NCBI RefSeq assembly: GCF_030269685.1
Contig: NZ_BSTT01000018.1
Location: 50,121-114,120, forward strand
Length of the DNA: 64,000 nt
DNA from: Actinomycetospora sp. NBRC 106378
GTDB lineage: Bacteria; Actinomycetota; Actinomycetes; Mycobacteriales; Pseudonocardiaceae
Reading direction: 5' to 3'
A program made the position numbers and the translations under genes. Shown one piece after another: positions 35,325 to 42,821 of the stretch; within the stretch, counting starts at the first letter, position 1, and the number at the start of each line of letters is the position of its first letter. The notes below the pieces were generated by a model. The model saw nothing but the letters and a program-made list of their open reading frames with translations, did not search any database and had not been told where the DNA came from.

Positions 35325-35932
35325 TGCGGACACGACCCTGCGGGGACACCGGCCTGCTCGTCGAGCTCGACTCGCTCGAGGAGGTCCTCGCGCTGCACGC
35401 GGATCTCGCCGCGGACCCGCCGTCGGGAACGGTGGACCTGGTCCCCGCCGCGCGCACCGTGCTCGTCCGGGTCGCCGCGGCGGCGGACCTCCCGGGGGTG
35501 GCCACGGACGTACTCGCGCGGGAGCCCGGCGCCGTCAGGGGGCGGGCGGAGGGCGAGGTCGTGGAGATCGCCGTGACCTACGACGGCGAGGACCTCGACG
35601 ACGTCGCCCGGCACACCGGACTCGACCCGGAGGAGGTCGTCGAGGCCCACACCGGGCAGACGTGGACGGTCGCCTTCGCCGGGTTCACGCCCGGGTTCGG
35701 CTACCTCGTCGGCGCCGACGACCGGCTCCACGTGCTTCGGCGGGAGTCCTCGCGCACCCGGGTGCCGGCCGGGGCGGTCGGCCTCGCGGGGGAGTTCAGC
35801 GGGGTCTACCCGCGCGAGTCGCCCGGCGGCTGGCAGCTCGTCGGGCGCACCGACCACGTGCTCTGGGACCTCGACCGCGACCCGCCCGCCGTGCTGCTCC
35901 CCGGCACCCGCGTCCGGTTCGTGCGCGCGTGA
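35324..35932 (+). CDS. pxpB: 5-oxoprolinase subunit PxpB (KipI family)
   Basis: 202 residues of the KipI/allophanate-hydrolase subunit 1 family. It shows VEIAVTYDGEDLDDVAR, FAGFTPGFGYLVG, RTRVPAGAVGLAGEFSGVYP and a SPGGWQLVGRT block. PxpA, PxpB and PxpC together hydrolyse 5-oxoproline to glutamate with ATP. Bacillus KipI also inhibits the sporulation kinase KinA, which is not relevant here. It overlaps pxpC by 4 bp (GTGA). No pxpA (LamB/YcsF) gene lies in the operon or elsewhere in the window. Confidence 0.88.
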   Translation: MRTRPCGDTGLLVELDSLEEVLALHADLAADPPSGTVDLVPAARTVLVRVAAAADLPGVATDVLAREPGAVRGRAEGEVVEIAVTYDGEDLDDVARHTGLDPEEVVEAHTGQTWTVAFAGFTPGFGYLVGADDRLHVLRRESSRTRVPAGAVGLAGEFSGVYPRESPGGWQLVGRTDHVLWDLDRDPPAVLLPGTRVRFVRA

Positions 35933-36786
35933 TCACCGTCCTCGCCACCGGCCCGCAGACCACCGTCCAGGACGTCCGGGGCCGACCCGGCCGGGCCGAC
36001 CTCGGCGTCGGGGTGTCGGGCGCCGCCGACCGCCGGGCGCTCGCGCTGGCCAACCGCCTCGTCGGCAACGCCCCCGATGCCGCGGGCCTCGAGATCACCC
36101 TCGGCGGCTTCGCCGCGTCCTTCCCGACGTCGGCGGTGGTCGCCCTGGCGGGCGCCCCTGCACCGGTGACCGTCGACGGCCGCCCTGCCGACCCGCACCG
36201 CCCCGTCGTCGTGCCGGGCGGCTCGGAGCTGCGGCTCGGGACGCCGCCGACCGGCCTGCGGACCTACCTCGCCGTGCGCGGCGGGATCGCCGTGGAGCCG
36301 GTGCTGGGAAGCCGGGCGACCGACGTCGTCGCGGGCCTCGGACCCGCCGTCGTGGGGGAGGGCGACGAGCTGCCGGTGGGGTCGGCGCCCGCGGACCCCG
36401 TGCCCGGCATCGATCTCGCGCCCCCGCCCCGCACGGACGGCACCCTGCGGGTCGTCCTCGGGCCCCGCGACGACTGGTTCGCCGACCCCGCGCTGTTCCT
36501 GCGCAGCGCCTGGACCGTCACCGACGACCTCAACCGCGTCGGGCTGCGCCTCGAGGGTCCGGAGCTGGTGCGCGCGGAGGCGTTCACCGACGTCGAGCTG
36601 CCGAGCGAGGGCGTGGTGCGGGGCAGTGTGCAGGTCCCGCCGTCGGGGCGGCCGACCGTGTTCCTCGCCGACCACCCGGTCACCGGGGGCTACCCCGTGA
36701 TCGCCGTCGTGGTCGACGCGGACACCGACGTGGCGGGGCAGCTGCGACCGGGGGAGCAGGTCCGGTTCCGGCGGGTCTACCGGTAG
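35929..36786 (+). CDS. pxpC: 5-oxoprolinase subunit PxpC (KipA family)
   Basis: 285 residues of the biotin-dependent carboxyltransferase-like KipA/allophanate-hydrolase subunit 2 family. Visible blocks are VLATGPQTTVQDVRGRPG, GVGVSGAADRRALALANRL, LRTYLAVRGGIAVEPVLGS and FLADHPVTGGYPVIAVV. It is the partner of PxpB. GTG 35929 overlaps the upstream stop. It is the last gene of the Nramp-pxpB-pxpC operon; about 140 bp follow before the next intact gene. Confidence 0.88.
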   Translation: MITVLATGPQTTVQDVRGRPGRADLGVGVSGAADRRALALANRLVGNAPDAAGLEITLGGFAASFPTSAVVALAGAPAPVTVDGRPADPHRPVVVPGGSELRLGTPPTGLRTYLAVRGGIAVEPVLGSRATDVVAGLGPAVVGEGDELPVGSAPADPVPGIDLAPPPRTDGTLRVVLGPRDDWFADPALFLRSAWTVTDDLNRVGLRLEGPELVRAEAFTDVELPSEGVVRGSVQVPPSGRPTVFLADHPVTGGYPVIAVVVDADTDVAGQLRPGEQVRFRRVYR

Positions 36787-36792
36787 GCGAGC

Positions 36793-36888
36793 GTGCTCAC
36801 CCGGGCCCCGCACATCACGGCGGGCGAGCCGGAACTCATGCCGGACAACTTCTTCCACGTGGTCAAGCGGATGCCGGCGCACGTCTGA
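36793..36888 (+). pseudogene. Short coding-like fragment (31 codons)
   Basis: GTG 36793 to TGA 36886-36888 encodes LTRAPHITAGEPELM followed by PDNFFHVVKRMPAHV. The residue mix looks like the end of an enzyme rather than random frame, but I do not recognise it and no ribosome-binding site is visible. It may be a relic left beside the accessory region. Confidence 0.25.
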
Positions 36889-36928
36889 CGACCCGAACCA
36901 GGGCGGGCCCGCCGTCGAACAGGCCGAC

Positions 36929-37195
36929 GTGACCGACGACGGCGGGCGCCCCCTGGACGCGCGGGAGCAGGACGAGTTCGAGGCGATCCTCACCGGATAC
37001 CGCCGGACCGCTCGTCGGCCGGGCGATGCGCCCCCTCCCGCGCAGGTGGCGCTCGTCCTCACCGCGGCCCTGCTGGTCGCGGTGCTCACGGCGCTCCTGC
37101 CCGCGCCGCTGAACCTGTGGGTGCCCGTCGCCGTGCTGGCGGCCGTGGCCGCGGTCGCACTCGTGCGCGGAGTGTCGGAAACCTCGGGACGTTAG
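36929..37195 (+). CDS. Small two-span membrane protein, unknown function
   Basis: 88 residues. A charged start, PLDAREQDEFEAILTGYRR, is followed by two adjacent hydrophobic segments, VALVLTAALLVAVLTALL and LWVPVAVLAAVAAVALV. No family is recognised, though small actinobacterial DUF proteins often have this charged-helix plus two-span form. GTG 36929 is the only sensible start. It sits alone between the pxp operon and the sunscreen cluster. Confidence 0.6.
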   Translation: MTDDGGRPLDAREQDEFEAILTGYRRTARRPGDAPPPAQVALVLTAALLVAVLTALLPAPLNLWVPVAVLAAVAAVALVRGVSETSGR

Positions 37196-37241
37196 GGCGC
37201 AGTTCGGCGGGGTAGCCCTGGGACCGAGGAACCTCGACCGT

Positions 37242-37259
37242 CGCCGGTGGCCACCGGCG
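37242..37259. promoter_or_regulatory. 18-bp perfect palindrome upstream of the sunscreen cluster
   Basis: CGCCGGTGGCCACCGGCG reads identically on both strands and lies 63 bp before the first gene of the cluster (37323). It is a candidate operator for a dimeric repressor or activator. High GC makes chance palindromes more frequent, so this is only suggestive. Confidence 0.4.
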
Positions 37260-37322
37260 CCGGCATCCCACGCACCCGACGCGGAGACGACCGTCTCCCG
37301 CCATCACAGGAGCGGCCGACCC

Positions 37323-37985
37323 GTGACCTCTGCGATCTTCTTCGGCTCGATCTCGACCGTGGTCGACACCTCCGAGCTGCAGCGCAAGGCCTTCAACCGG
37401 GCCTTCGCCGAACACGACCTGGACTGGGAGTGGAGCCGCGAGGACTACCTCGCGATGCTCGAGAGCAACGGCGGCGCCCAGCGGGTCGCCGATTTCGCGG
37501 CCCAGCACGGCCAGTCCGTGGACGCCGACGCCGTGCACGCGACCAAGTCGCGCATCTTCCAGGAGTCGCTCGCCACCGAGCAGACCGCACCGCGCCCGGG
37601 CGTCCTCGACGTCGTGCGCGGAGCCAAGGAGTCCGGCCTGAAGCTGGGCCTGGTCACCACCACCAGCCGGGACAACGTGCGCGCGCTGCTCGACGCGCTC
37701 GAGCCCGACATCCGGTCCGCGGACTTCGACGTCATCGAGGACACCTCGCAGGTGGCGAACGTCAAGCCCGACCCGGAGGTCTACCGCACGGCGTTGCGCG
37801 AGACCGGCCTCGAGCCCGGCGACGTCGTCGCCATCGAGGACAACGTCGGTGGCGTCGCCGCCGCGAAGAGCGCCGGCATCACCACCGTCGCCTTCCCCAA
37901 CGCGAACACCGCCGCGCACGACTTCTCCGCCGCGGACACCCGTGTGGACGCCCTGAACCTCGCCGAGCTGCGCGCGCTGGCGTAG
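37323..37985 (+). CDS. HAD-fold protein lacking the catalytic Asp motif, linked to the MAA cluster
   Basis: 220 residues with the CbbY/beta-phosphoglucomutase-like HAD layout: cap domain about 18-85, motif [10 protein letters not shown] (111-118), motif III Lys148 in VKPDP, and motif IV with Glu172 and Asp173 in IEDNVGG. Motif I, normally DxDGTLxDT, reads [11 protein letters not shown] at 6-16. Both catalytic Asp positions are gone and one residue is inserted, so phosphoryl transfer by the normal mechanism looks impossible. The rest is intact and well conserved in form, so this is not simple decay. It lies 86 bp before mysA in the same orientation. A structural, regulatory or binding role is inferred. 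An AGGAG lies 12 nt before GTG 37323. Confidence 0.8.
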   Translation: MTSAIFFGSISTVVDTSELQRKAFNRAFAEHDLDWEWSREDYLAMLESNGGAQRVADFAAQHGQSVDADAVHATKSRIFQESLATEQTAPRPGVLDVVRGAKESGLKLGLVTTTSRDNVRALLDALEPDIRSADFDVIEDTSQVANVKPDPEVYRTALRETGLEPGDVVAIEDNVGGVAAAKSAGITTVAFPNANTAAHDFSAADTRVDALNLAELRALA

Positions 37986-38071
37986 CCGACCCCGACCCGT
38001 TCGTCCGATCGGCCCGGCGATCCCGCCGGGCCGTGATTCGGCCTGCCCGGAAGAATCCAGGAGTCCAGACC

Positions 38072-39286
38072 ATGGTCGCCCCGCAGCCCACCCTGACCAG
38101 CACCGAGACCGCGTTCCACGTCGAGGCCTACGAGAAGATCGACTACTCGCTGGTCTACGTCGACGGCGTCTTCGACATCGCCAACCCGCAGCTCGCCGAC
38201 ACCTACCGGCCCTACGGTCGCGCGCTGATGGTCGTCGACCGGACCGTGCACGAGCTCTACGGCGAGCAGATGCGCGCCTACTTCGACCACCACGGTCTCG
38301 AGCTCACGACGTTCCCGATCATCATCCGCGAGCCCGACAAGACGCTGAGGACCGTCGAGAAGATCGTCGACGCGTTCGGCGACTTCGGGCTCAACCGGAC
38401 GGAGCCGGTGCTCGTCGTCGGCGGCGGGCTGATGACCGACGTGACCGGCACGGCGTGCTCGCTCTTCCGGCGCTCGACGCCCTACATCCGCATCCCGACG
38501 ACGCTCATCGGGCTGATCGACGCCAGCGTCGCCATCAAGGTCGCGGTCAACCACGGCAAGAACAAGAACCGGCTGGGCTCCTTCCACGCCAGCCAGCAGG
38601 TCATCCTCGACTTCTCGTTCCTGAAGACGCTCCCGGTCGACCAGGTGCGCAACGGGATGGCCGAGCTCGTCAAGATCTCGACGGTCGGCAACTCCGGCAT
38701 CTTCGAGCTCCTCGAGAAGTACGGCGAGGACCTGCTCCACACCCGGTTCGGGCACCTCGACGGCACCCCGGAGCTGCGTGAGATCGCGCACCGGCTGACC
38801 TACGACGCGATCCGGACGATGCTCGAGCTCGAGGTGCCGAACCTCTGGGAGCTCGACCTCGACCGCGTCATCGCGTTCGGGCACACCTGGAGCCCGACCA
38901 TCGAGCTCACGCCCGAGCCGCCGTACTTCCACGGGCACGCCATCTCGATCGACATGGCGCTCTCGACGACTCTCGCCGAGCGTCGGGGCTACATCTCGGT
39001 CAGCGAGCGCGACCGCATCTTCTGGCTGATGAGCCGGATCGGTCTGACGTTGACGAGCCCGCACCTCACGCCCGAGCTGCTGGCCAAGGCCACCGACTCC
39101 ATCACGCAGACCCGCAACGGGCAGCTGCGCGCGGCGGTCCCGCGGCCGATCGGGACGTGCTACTTCATCAACGACCTCACTCCCTCCGAGCTCGCCGAGA
39201 CCGTCGAGACGCACAACCAGGTGGTCCGCTCCTACCCGCGCCAGGGTGAGGGCGAGGACATGTACGTGGTGCCGGAGGAGGCGTGA
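38072..39286 (+). CDS. mysA: 2-demethyl-4-deoxygadusol synthase (sugar phosphate cyclase)
   Basis: 404 residues of the dehydroquinate-synthase-like sugar phosphate cyclases. The NAD-binding [14 protein letters not shown] and the zinc ligands Glu198, His271 and His287 are present. The diagnostic stretch [20 protein letters not shown] followed by [14 protein letters not shown] matches the cyanobacterial sunscreen enzyme and differs from valiolone synthases, which have LVDAGVGVK at this place. The reaction cyclises sedoheptulose 7-phosphate to 2-demethyl-4-deoxygadusol. ATG 38072 has CCAGGAG 8 nt upstream; longer frames are not conserved. The stop overlaps the methyltransferase start by 4 bp. 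Confidence 0.9.
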   Translation: MVAPQPTLTSTETAFHVEAYEKIDYSLVYVDGVFDIANPQLADTYRPYGRALMVVDRTVHELYGEQMRAYFDHHGLELTTFPIIIREPDKTLRTVEKIVDAFGDFGLNRTEPVLVVGGGLMTDVTGTACSLFRRSTPYIRIPTTLIGLIDASVAIKVAVNHGKNKNRLGSFHASQQVILDFSFLKTLPVDQVRNGMAELVKISTVGNSGIFELLEKYGEDLLHTRFGHLDGTPELREIAHRLTYDAIRTMLELEVPNLWELDLDRVIAFGHTWSPTIELTPEPPYFHGHAISIDMALSTTLAERRGYISVSERDRIFWLMSRIGLTLTSPHLTPELLAKATDSITQTRNGQLRAAVPRPIGTCYFINDLTPSELAETVETHNQVVRSYPRQGEGEDMYVVPEEA

Positions 39287-40065
39287 GGACCGCACCGGGC
39301 GCGGCGCGCCCGGTCACGCCCGCGTCGATCCTGGCCGCCCGCCTCGAGTCCCTGCTCGAGCGGGCGGCCGGGAGCGGGCTCGAGGACGAGCTGCGTGCGG
39401 CGCGCGACCTCGCCGTCGGGCTCGACCCCTACGTCGAGTCGCTGACCTCGCCGGAGTCGCCCGACCTCGCCGCTCTCGCCCGGGCCACCGGCGAGCACGA
39501 CTGGCGCGACGCCGGCGGGTCCCTCGAGCAGGAGATGCTCTCCGGCCACGTCGAGGGCCGCTTCCTCGCCATGCTCGCGCACGCCACGCGGGCCCGGCGG
39601 GTGCTCGAGGTCGGGATGTTCACCGGCTACTCGGCGCTCGCCCTCGCGGAGGCCCTTCCCGACGACGGGTGCGTGGTCGCCCTGGAGATCGACCCCGAGG
39701 TCGCCGCGTTCGCCCGCGAGCAGTTCGCGGGCGCGGCGGCCGGAGGACGCATCGACGTCCGCGTGGGCCCGGCGGGGGAGACCCTGGCCGCGCTGGCCGG
39801 GGAGCGGTTCGACCTCGTCTTCATCGACGCGGACAAGGCCGGCTACGCCGATTACCTCGAGACGATCCTGACGACGGGGCTGCTCGCCCCGGGCGGGCTC
39901 GTCGCGGTGGACAACACGCTGATGCAGGGGCAGCCGTGGGCGGGGCCGGACACGGAGAACGGCCGGGCGATCGCCGAGTTCAACGCGGCCGTGGCGGCCG
40001 ACCCCCGCGTCGAGCAGGTGGTGGTGCCGCTGCGGGACGGCATCACCCTGATCCGGGCGGTCTGA
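39283..40065 (+). CDS. mysB: 4-deoxygadusol-forming O-methyltransferase
   Basis: 260 residues. A class I SAM-dependent methyltransferase of the caffeoyl-CoA O-methyltransferase type, with motif [31 protein letters not shown], and the metal/catalytic [17 protein letters not shown] and [10 protein letters not shown]. The about 60-residue N-terminal extension is characteristic of sunscreen methyltransferases. It methylates the cyclase product to 4-deoxygadusol. GTG 39283 overlaps the mysA stop, and its own stop shares one base with mysC, so all are translationally coupled. Confidence 0.88.
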   Translation: MRTAPGAARPVTPASILAARLESLLERAAGSGLEDELRAARDLAVGLDPYVESLTSPESPDLAALARATGEHDWRDAGGSLEQEMLSGHVEGRFLAMLAHATRARRVLEVGMFTGYSALALAEALPDDGCVVALEIDPEVAAFAREQFAGAAAGGRIDVRVGPAGETLAALAGERFDLVFIDADKAGYADYLETILTTGLLAPGGLVAVDNTLMQGQPWAGPDTENGRAIAEFNAAVAADPRVEQVVVPLRDGITLIRAV

Positions 40066-41372
40066 TGAACCGGTTGCTGCGGAGCGTGGGCATGCAGGCG
40101 CTCCTCGCGGCGGCGCTCCCCGCGAACCTCGCGGTGACGGCGGGGGCCCTGCTCTACTCCGCCGTCGTCGGGAAGCCGTCCCGGGAGCGCCCGGACCGGC
40201 CGCGCACCGTGATGATCAGCGGCGGGAAGATGACGAAGGCGCTCGCGCTTGCGCGGGCGTTCCACGCTGCCGGCCACCGCGTGGTGCTCGTCGAGGCGGC
40301 GAAGTACCGGCTCACCGGGCACCGCTTCTCCACGGCGGTCGACGCGTTCCACGTCGTGCCGCCGCCGGACGACCCGGAGTACGCCGCCGCCCTGGTCGAC
40401 GTGGTGCGGGCCGAGGGCGTCGACGTGTACGTGCCGGTCTGCAGCCCCGCGTCGAGCTGGTACGACGCGCTGGCGAAGCCGCTGCTCGAGCAGTACTGCG
40501 AGGTGGTGCACGGCGACGCCGACGCCATCGGCACGGTCGACGACAAGGGCGCCTTCGCGGCGGCCGCCGCCGAGGCGGGGCTGCCGGTGCCCGACACGCA
40601 CCGGGTGACTTCCGCCGACGAGGTCGCGGCGTTCGACTTCCCGGCCGGGGCGACCTACGTCCTCAAGTCGATCCCGTACGACGCGGTGAACCGGCTGGAC
40701 CTGACCCCGCTGCCGCGCGCCTCGCTCGAGGAGACCCGCGCCTTCGCGGCGTCGAAGCCGATGTCGGCGGAGCGGCCGTGGATCCTGCAGGAGTTCGTGC
40801 CGGGGACGGAGTACTGCACGCACGGCACCGCGCGCGACGGGGTGCTCACCGTGTACTGCTGCTGCGAGTCCTCGGCGTTCCAGCTGAATTACGACCACGT
40901 CGAGATGCCCGCCATTGAGGAGTGGGTGACGCGGTTCGTCGCCGACCGGAAGCTCACGGGGCAGTACTCGTTCGACTTCATCGTCGCGGCCGACGGCGGG
41001 GTGCGGGCGATCGAGTGCAACCCGCGCACGCACTCGGCGATCACGATGTTCTACGACCAGGAGGCGGCGCTGTCGCGCGCCTACCTGACCGACGGTGGCG
41101 ACACGCTGCGGCCCACGCCGGAGAGCCGACCGACCTACTGGCTCTACCAGGAGCTGTGGCGGCTGCTGTCCGACCCGGCGTCGGCGGGCGAGCGGATCCG
41201 GACGCTGTGGGAGGGCACCGACGCGATCTTCTCAGTGCACGACCCGCTCCCGTTCCTGCTGGTCCACCACCTGCAGATCCCCTCGCTGCTGCTGGAGAAC
41301 CTGCTCGGCGGACGGGACTGGGTGAAGATCGACGTGAACATCGGCAAGCTCGTGGAGCCCGGCGGTGACTAG
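40065..41372 (+). CDS. mysC: Mycosporine-glycine synthase (ATP-grasp ligase)
   Basis: 435 residues. A hydrophobic N-terminal stretch (about 10-35) is followed by TVMISGGKMTKALALARAF and an ATP-grasp fold: CSPASSWYDAL, GTVDDKGAFAAAAAEAGL, YVLKSIPYDAVNR, WILQEFVPGTEYCTHG and a C-terminal AIECNPRTHSAITMF with metal ligands. The enzyme activates 4-deoxygadusol and joins glycine, giving mycosporine-glycine. The hydrophobic N-terminus is also seen in cyanobacterial MysC. ATG 40065 overlaps mysB by one base; the 3' end overlaps mysD by 8 bp. Confidence 0.9.
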   Translation: MNRLLRSVGMQALLAAALPANLAVTAGALLYSAVVGKPSRERPDRPRTVMISGGKMTKALALARAFHAAGHRVVLVEAAKYRLTGHRFSTAVDAFHVVPPPDDPEYAAALVDVVRAEGVDVYVPVCSPASSWYDALAKPLLEQYCEVVHGDADAIGTVDDKGAFAAAAAEAGLPVPDTHRVTSADEVAAFDFPAGATYVLKSIPYDAVNRLDLTPLPRASLEETRAFAASKPMSAERPWILQEFVPGTEYCTHGTARDGVLTVYCCCESSAFQLNYDHVEMPAIEEWVTRFVADRKLTGQYSFDFIVAADGGVRAIECNPRTHSAITMFYDQEAALSRAYLTDGGDTLRPTPESRPTYWLYQELWRLLSDPASAGERIRTLWEGTDAIFSVHDPLPFLLVHHLQIPSLLLENLLGGRDWVKIDVNIGKLVEPGGD

Positions 41373-42378
41373 AGCACTGCACCTGGTGGGGTCGCCCACC
41401 GACGAGTTCTTCGCCGACCTCTCCCGGCTCTACGCGCGCGGGGCCCTGGAGGCGGTCGGCGGACCGGACGACGCCGTCGCGCACGTCTCCCCGGACGGCT
41501 CGTGGCGGTTCCCGCGGGACCTCTCGCCGGCCGCGCTGGAGGCGGCGCCCCCGGTCGATCTGGCGGGCGCCGTCGGGCACCTGGCCGCCCTCGCGCCCGA
41601 CGTCATGGTGCCGCAGATGTTCTGTCCGGCCGGCATGACGTCCTACCGGGCCCTGTTCGACGTGCTCGGCGTGCCCTACGTGGGGAACACGCCCGAGGTG
41701 ATGGCCGCGTCGATGGTCAAGCCGCGGGCGAACGCGCTGGTCGCGGCGGCGGGCGTCGACGTCCCCGAGTCGGAGGTGCTGTCGGCGGGGGAGACGCCGT
41801 CGATGCCCCCGCCCGTCGTCGTGAAGCCCGCGGACGCCGACAACTCGGTCGGCACCACGCTCGCGCGGGTGGCCGGGCAGTACCCGGACGCGCTCGCCGC
41901 GGCGTTCGAGCACTCCGCGTCGGTGCTCGTGCAGCGGTTCGTGCCGGCGGGCCGTGAGGTGCGCTGCGGGGTCCTCGACCGCGGTCACGGGCTGGAGTGC
42001 CTGCCGCTCGAGGAGTACCCGGTCGGCGACCTCGCCCCGATCCGCGGGGAGGCCGACAAGCTGGCGCGGTCGGACTCGGGGGAGCTGGGCCTCGTCGCGA
42101 AGGGCGAGGGGCGGGCCTGGATCGTCGACGTCGCCGACCCGGGGACCGAGGCCGTGTGGGAGGCGTCGCGACGCTGCTACGCGGCCCTGGGGTGCCGGGA
42201 CTACGGGCTCTTCGACTTCCGGATCGACCCCGACGGCCGCCCGTGGTTCCTGGAAGCCGGACCGTACTGCTCGTTCAGCCCGTCGAGCGTCGTGGCGACG
42301 ATGGCCGCGGCCGGCGGGATCGAGCTGTCGACGCTCTTCACCGACCTGCTGGGGTGCGCGGTCGCGCGGCGGCGGTGA
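41365..42378 (+). CDS. mysD: D-Ala-D-Ala-ligase-like MAA synthase
   Basis: 337 residues of the ATP-grasp D-Ala-D-Ala ligase superfamily. It shows GSPTDEFFADLSRLYARG at the N-terminus, then VVVKPADADNSVGTTLA, QRFVPAGREVRCGVL and DFRIDPDGRPWFLEAGPYCSF. MysD attaches a second amino acid (Ser in shinorine, Thr in porphyra-334) to mycosporine-glycine. Which amino acid is used here cannot be read from sequence. GTG 41365 overlaps mysC by 8 bp. Its stop overlaps the start of the following broken Nudix gene (GTGA). Confidence 0.88.
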   Translation: MTRALHLVGSPTDEFFADLSRLYARGALEAVGGPDDAVAHVSPDGSWRFPRDLSPAALEAAPPVDLAGAVGHLAALAPDVMVPQMFCPAGMTSYRALFDVLGVPYVGNTPEVMAASMVKPRANALVAAAGVDVPESEVLSAGETPSMPPPVVVKPADADNSVGTTLARVAGQYPDALAAAFEHSASVLVQRFVPAGREVRCGVLDRGHGLECLPLEEYPVGDLAPIRGEADKLARSDSGELGLVAKGEGRAWIVDVADPGTEAVWEASRRCYAALGCRDYGLFDFRIDPDGRPWFLEAGPYCSFSPSSVVATMAAAGGIELSTLFTDLLGCAVARRR

Positions 42379-42821
42379 TCGGGCCGCTCGTGCTCGGCGT
42401 CGTCCGACGCGGCAACGAGCTGCTGGGTGCTCGTCGGGCACGACGCGGTCAGGAACAGACCTTCCACCGCCCGCTCGGCGGGGGATCGAGTTCGGCGGGC
42501 TGTCCGAGCAGGCGCTGTACCGCGAGTCCGGGAGGAGTTGGCGGTGAACCTGACGGGCGTCGAGCTCCTCGGCGTGCTCGAGAACGTCTTCGACTTCGAG
42601 GGCCGCCGACCCGGACACGAGATCGTCGTGGTCTATGCGGCGGAGGTCGCCGACCGAGCGTCCGCCGAGCGCGACGCCCCGGGCCCGATCCTGGACGAGG
42701 GCACACCGGTGCGGGGCTCCCGCTCGCAGATGTCGGGTCGGGGCGTGCGGTCCTCTATCCCGACTGTCTGCTGGACCTCGTCCTCCCGCCCGAGGTGAAG
42801 CACCGCCTCGGGACGGACTAG
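42375..42821 (+). pseudogene. Nudix hydrolase gene broken by three frameshifts
   Basis: Reading across three frames gives a Nudix protein. Frame 1 from GTG 42375 gives LVLGVVRRGNELLGAR and ends in PLGGG. Frame 2 gives IEFGGLSEQALYRE. Frame 3 gives EELAVNLTGVELLGVLENVF. Frame 1 again gives RAVLYPDCLLDLVLPPEV to TAG 42819-42821. Each change equals one missing base: in GGGGG near 42485, in GAGTCCGGG near 42527, and in GCGGGGC near 42715. The Nudix box also has Gly in place of its first Glu. The start overlaps the mysD stop, so an ancestor was coupled to the sunscreen operon. Sequencing indels at G-runs are the alternative. Confidence 0.7.

Noticed and set aside
38072..39286. 2-epi-5-epi-valiolone synthase or dehydroquinate synthase as the identity of the cyclase
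   Set aside because: The [11 protein letters not shown] segment and the downstream methyltransferase and two ATP-grasp genes fit the sunscreen cyclase; no shikimate genes are adjacent.
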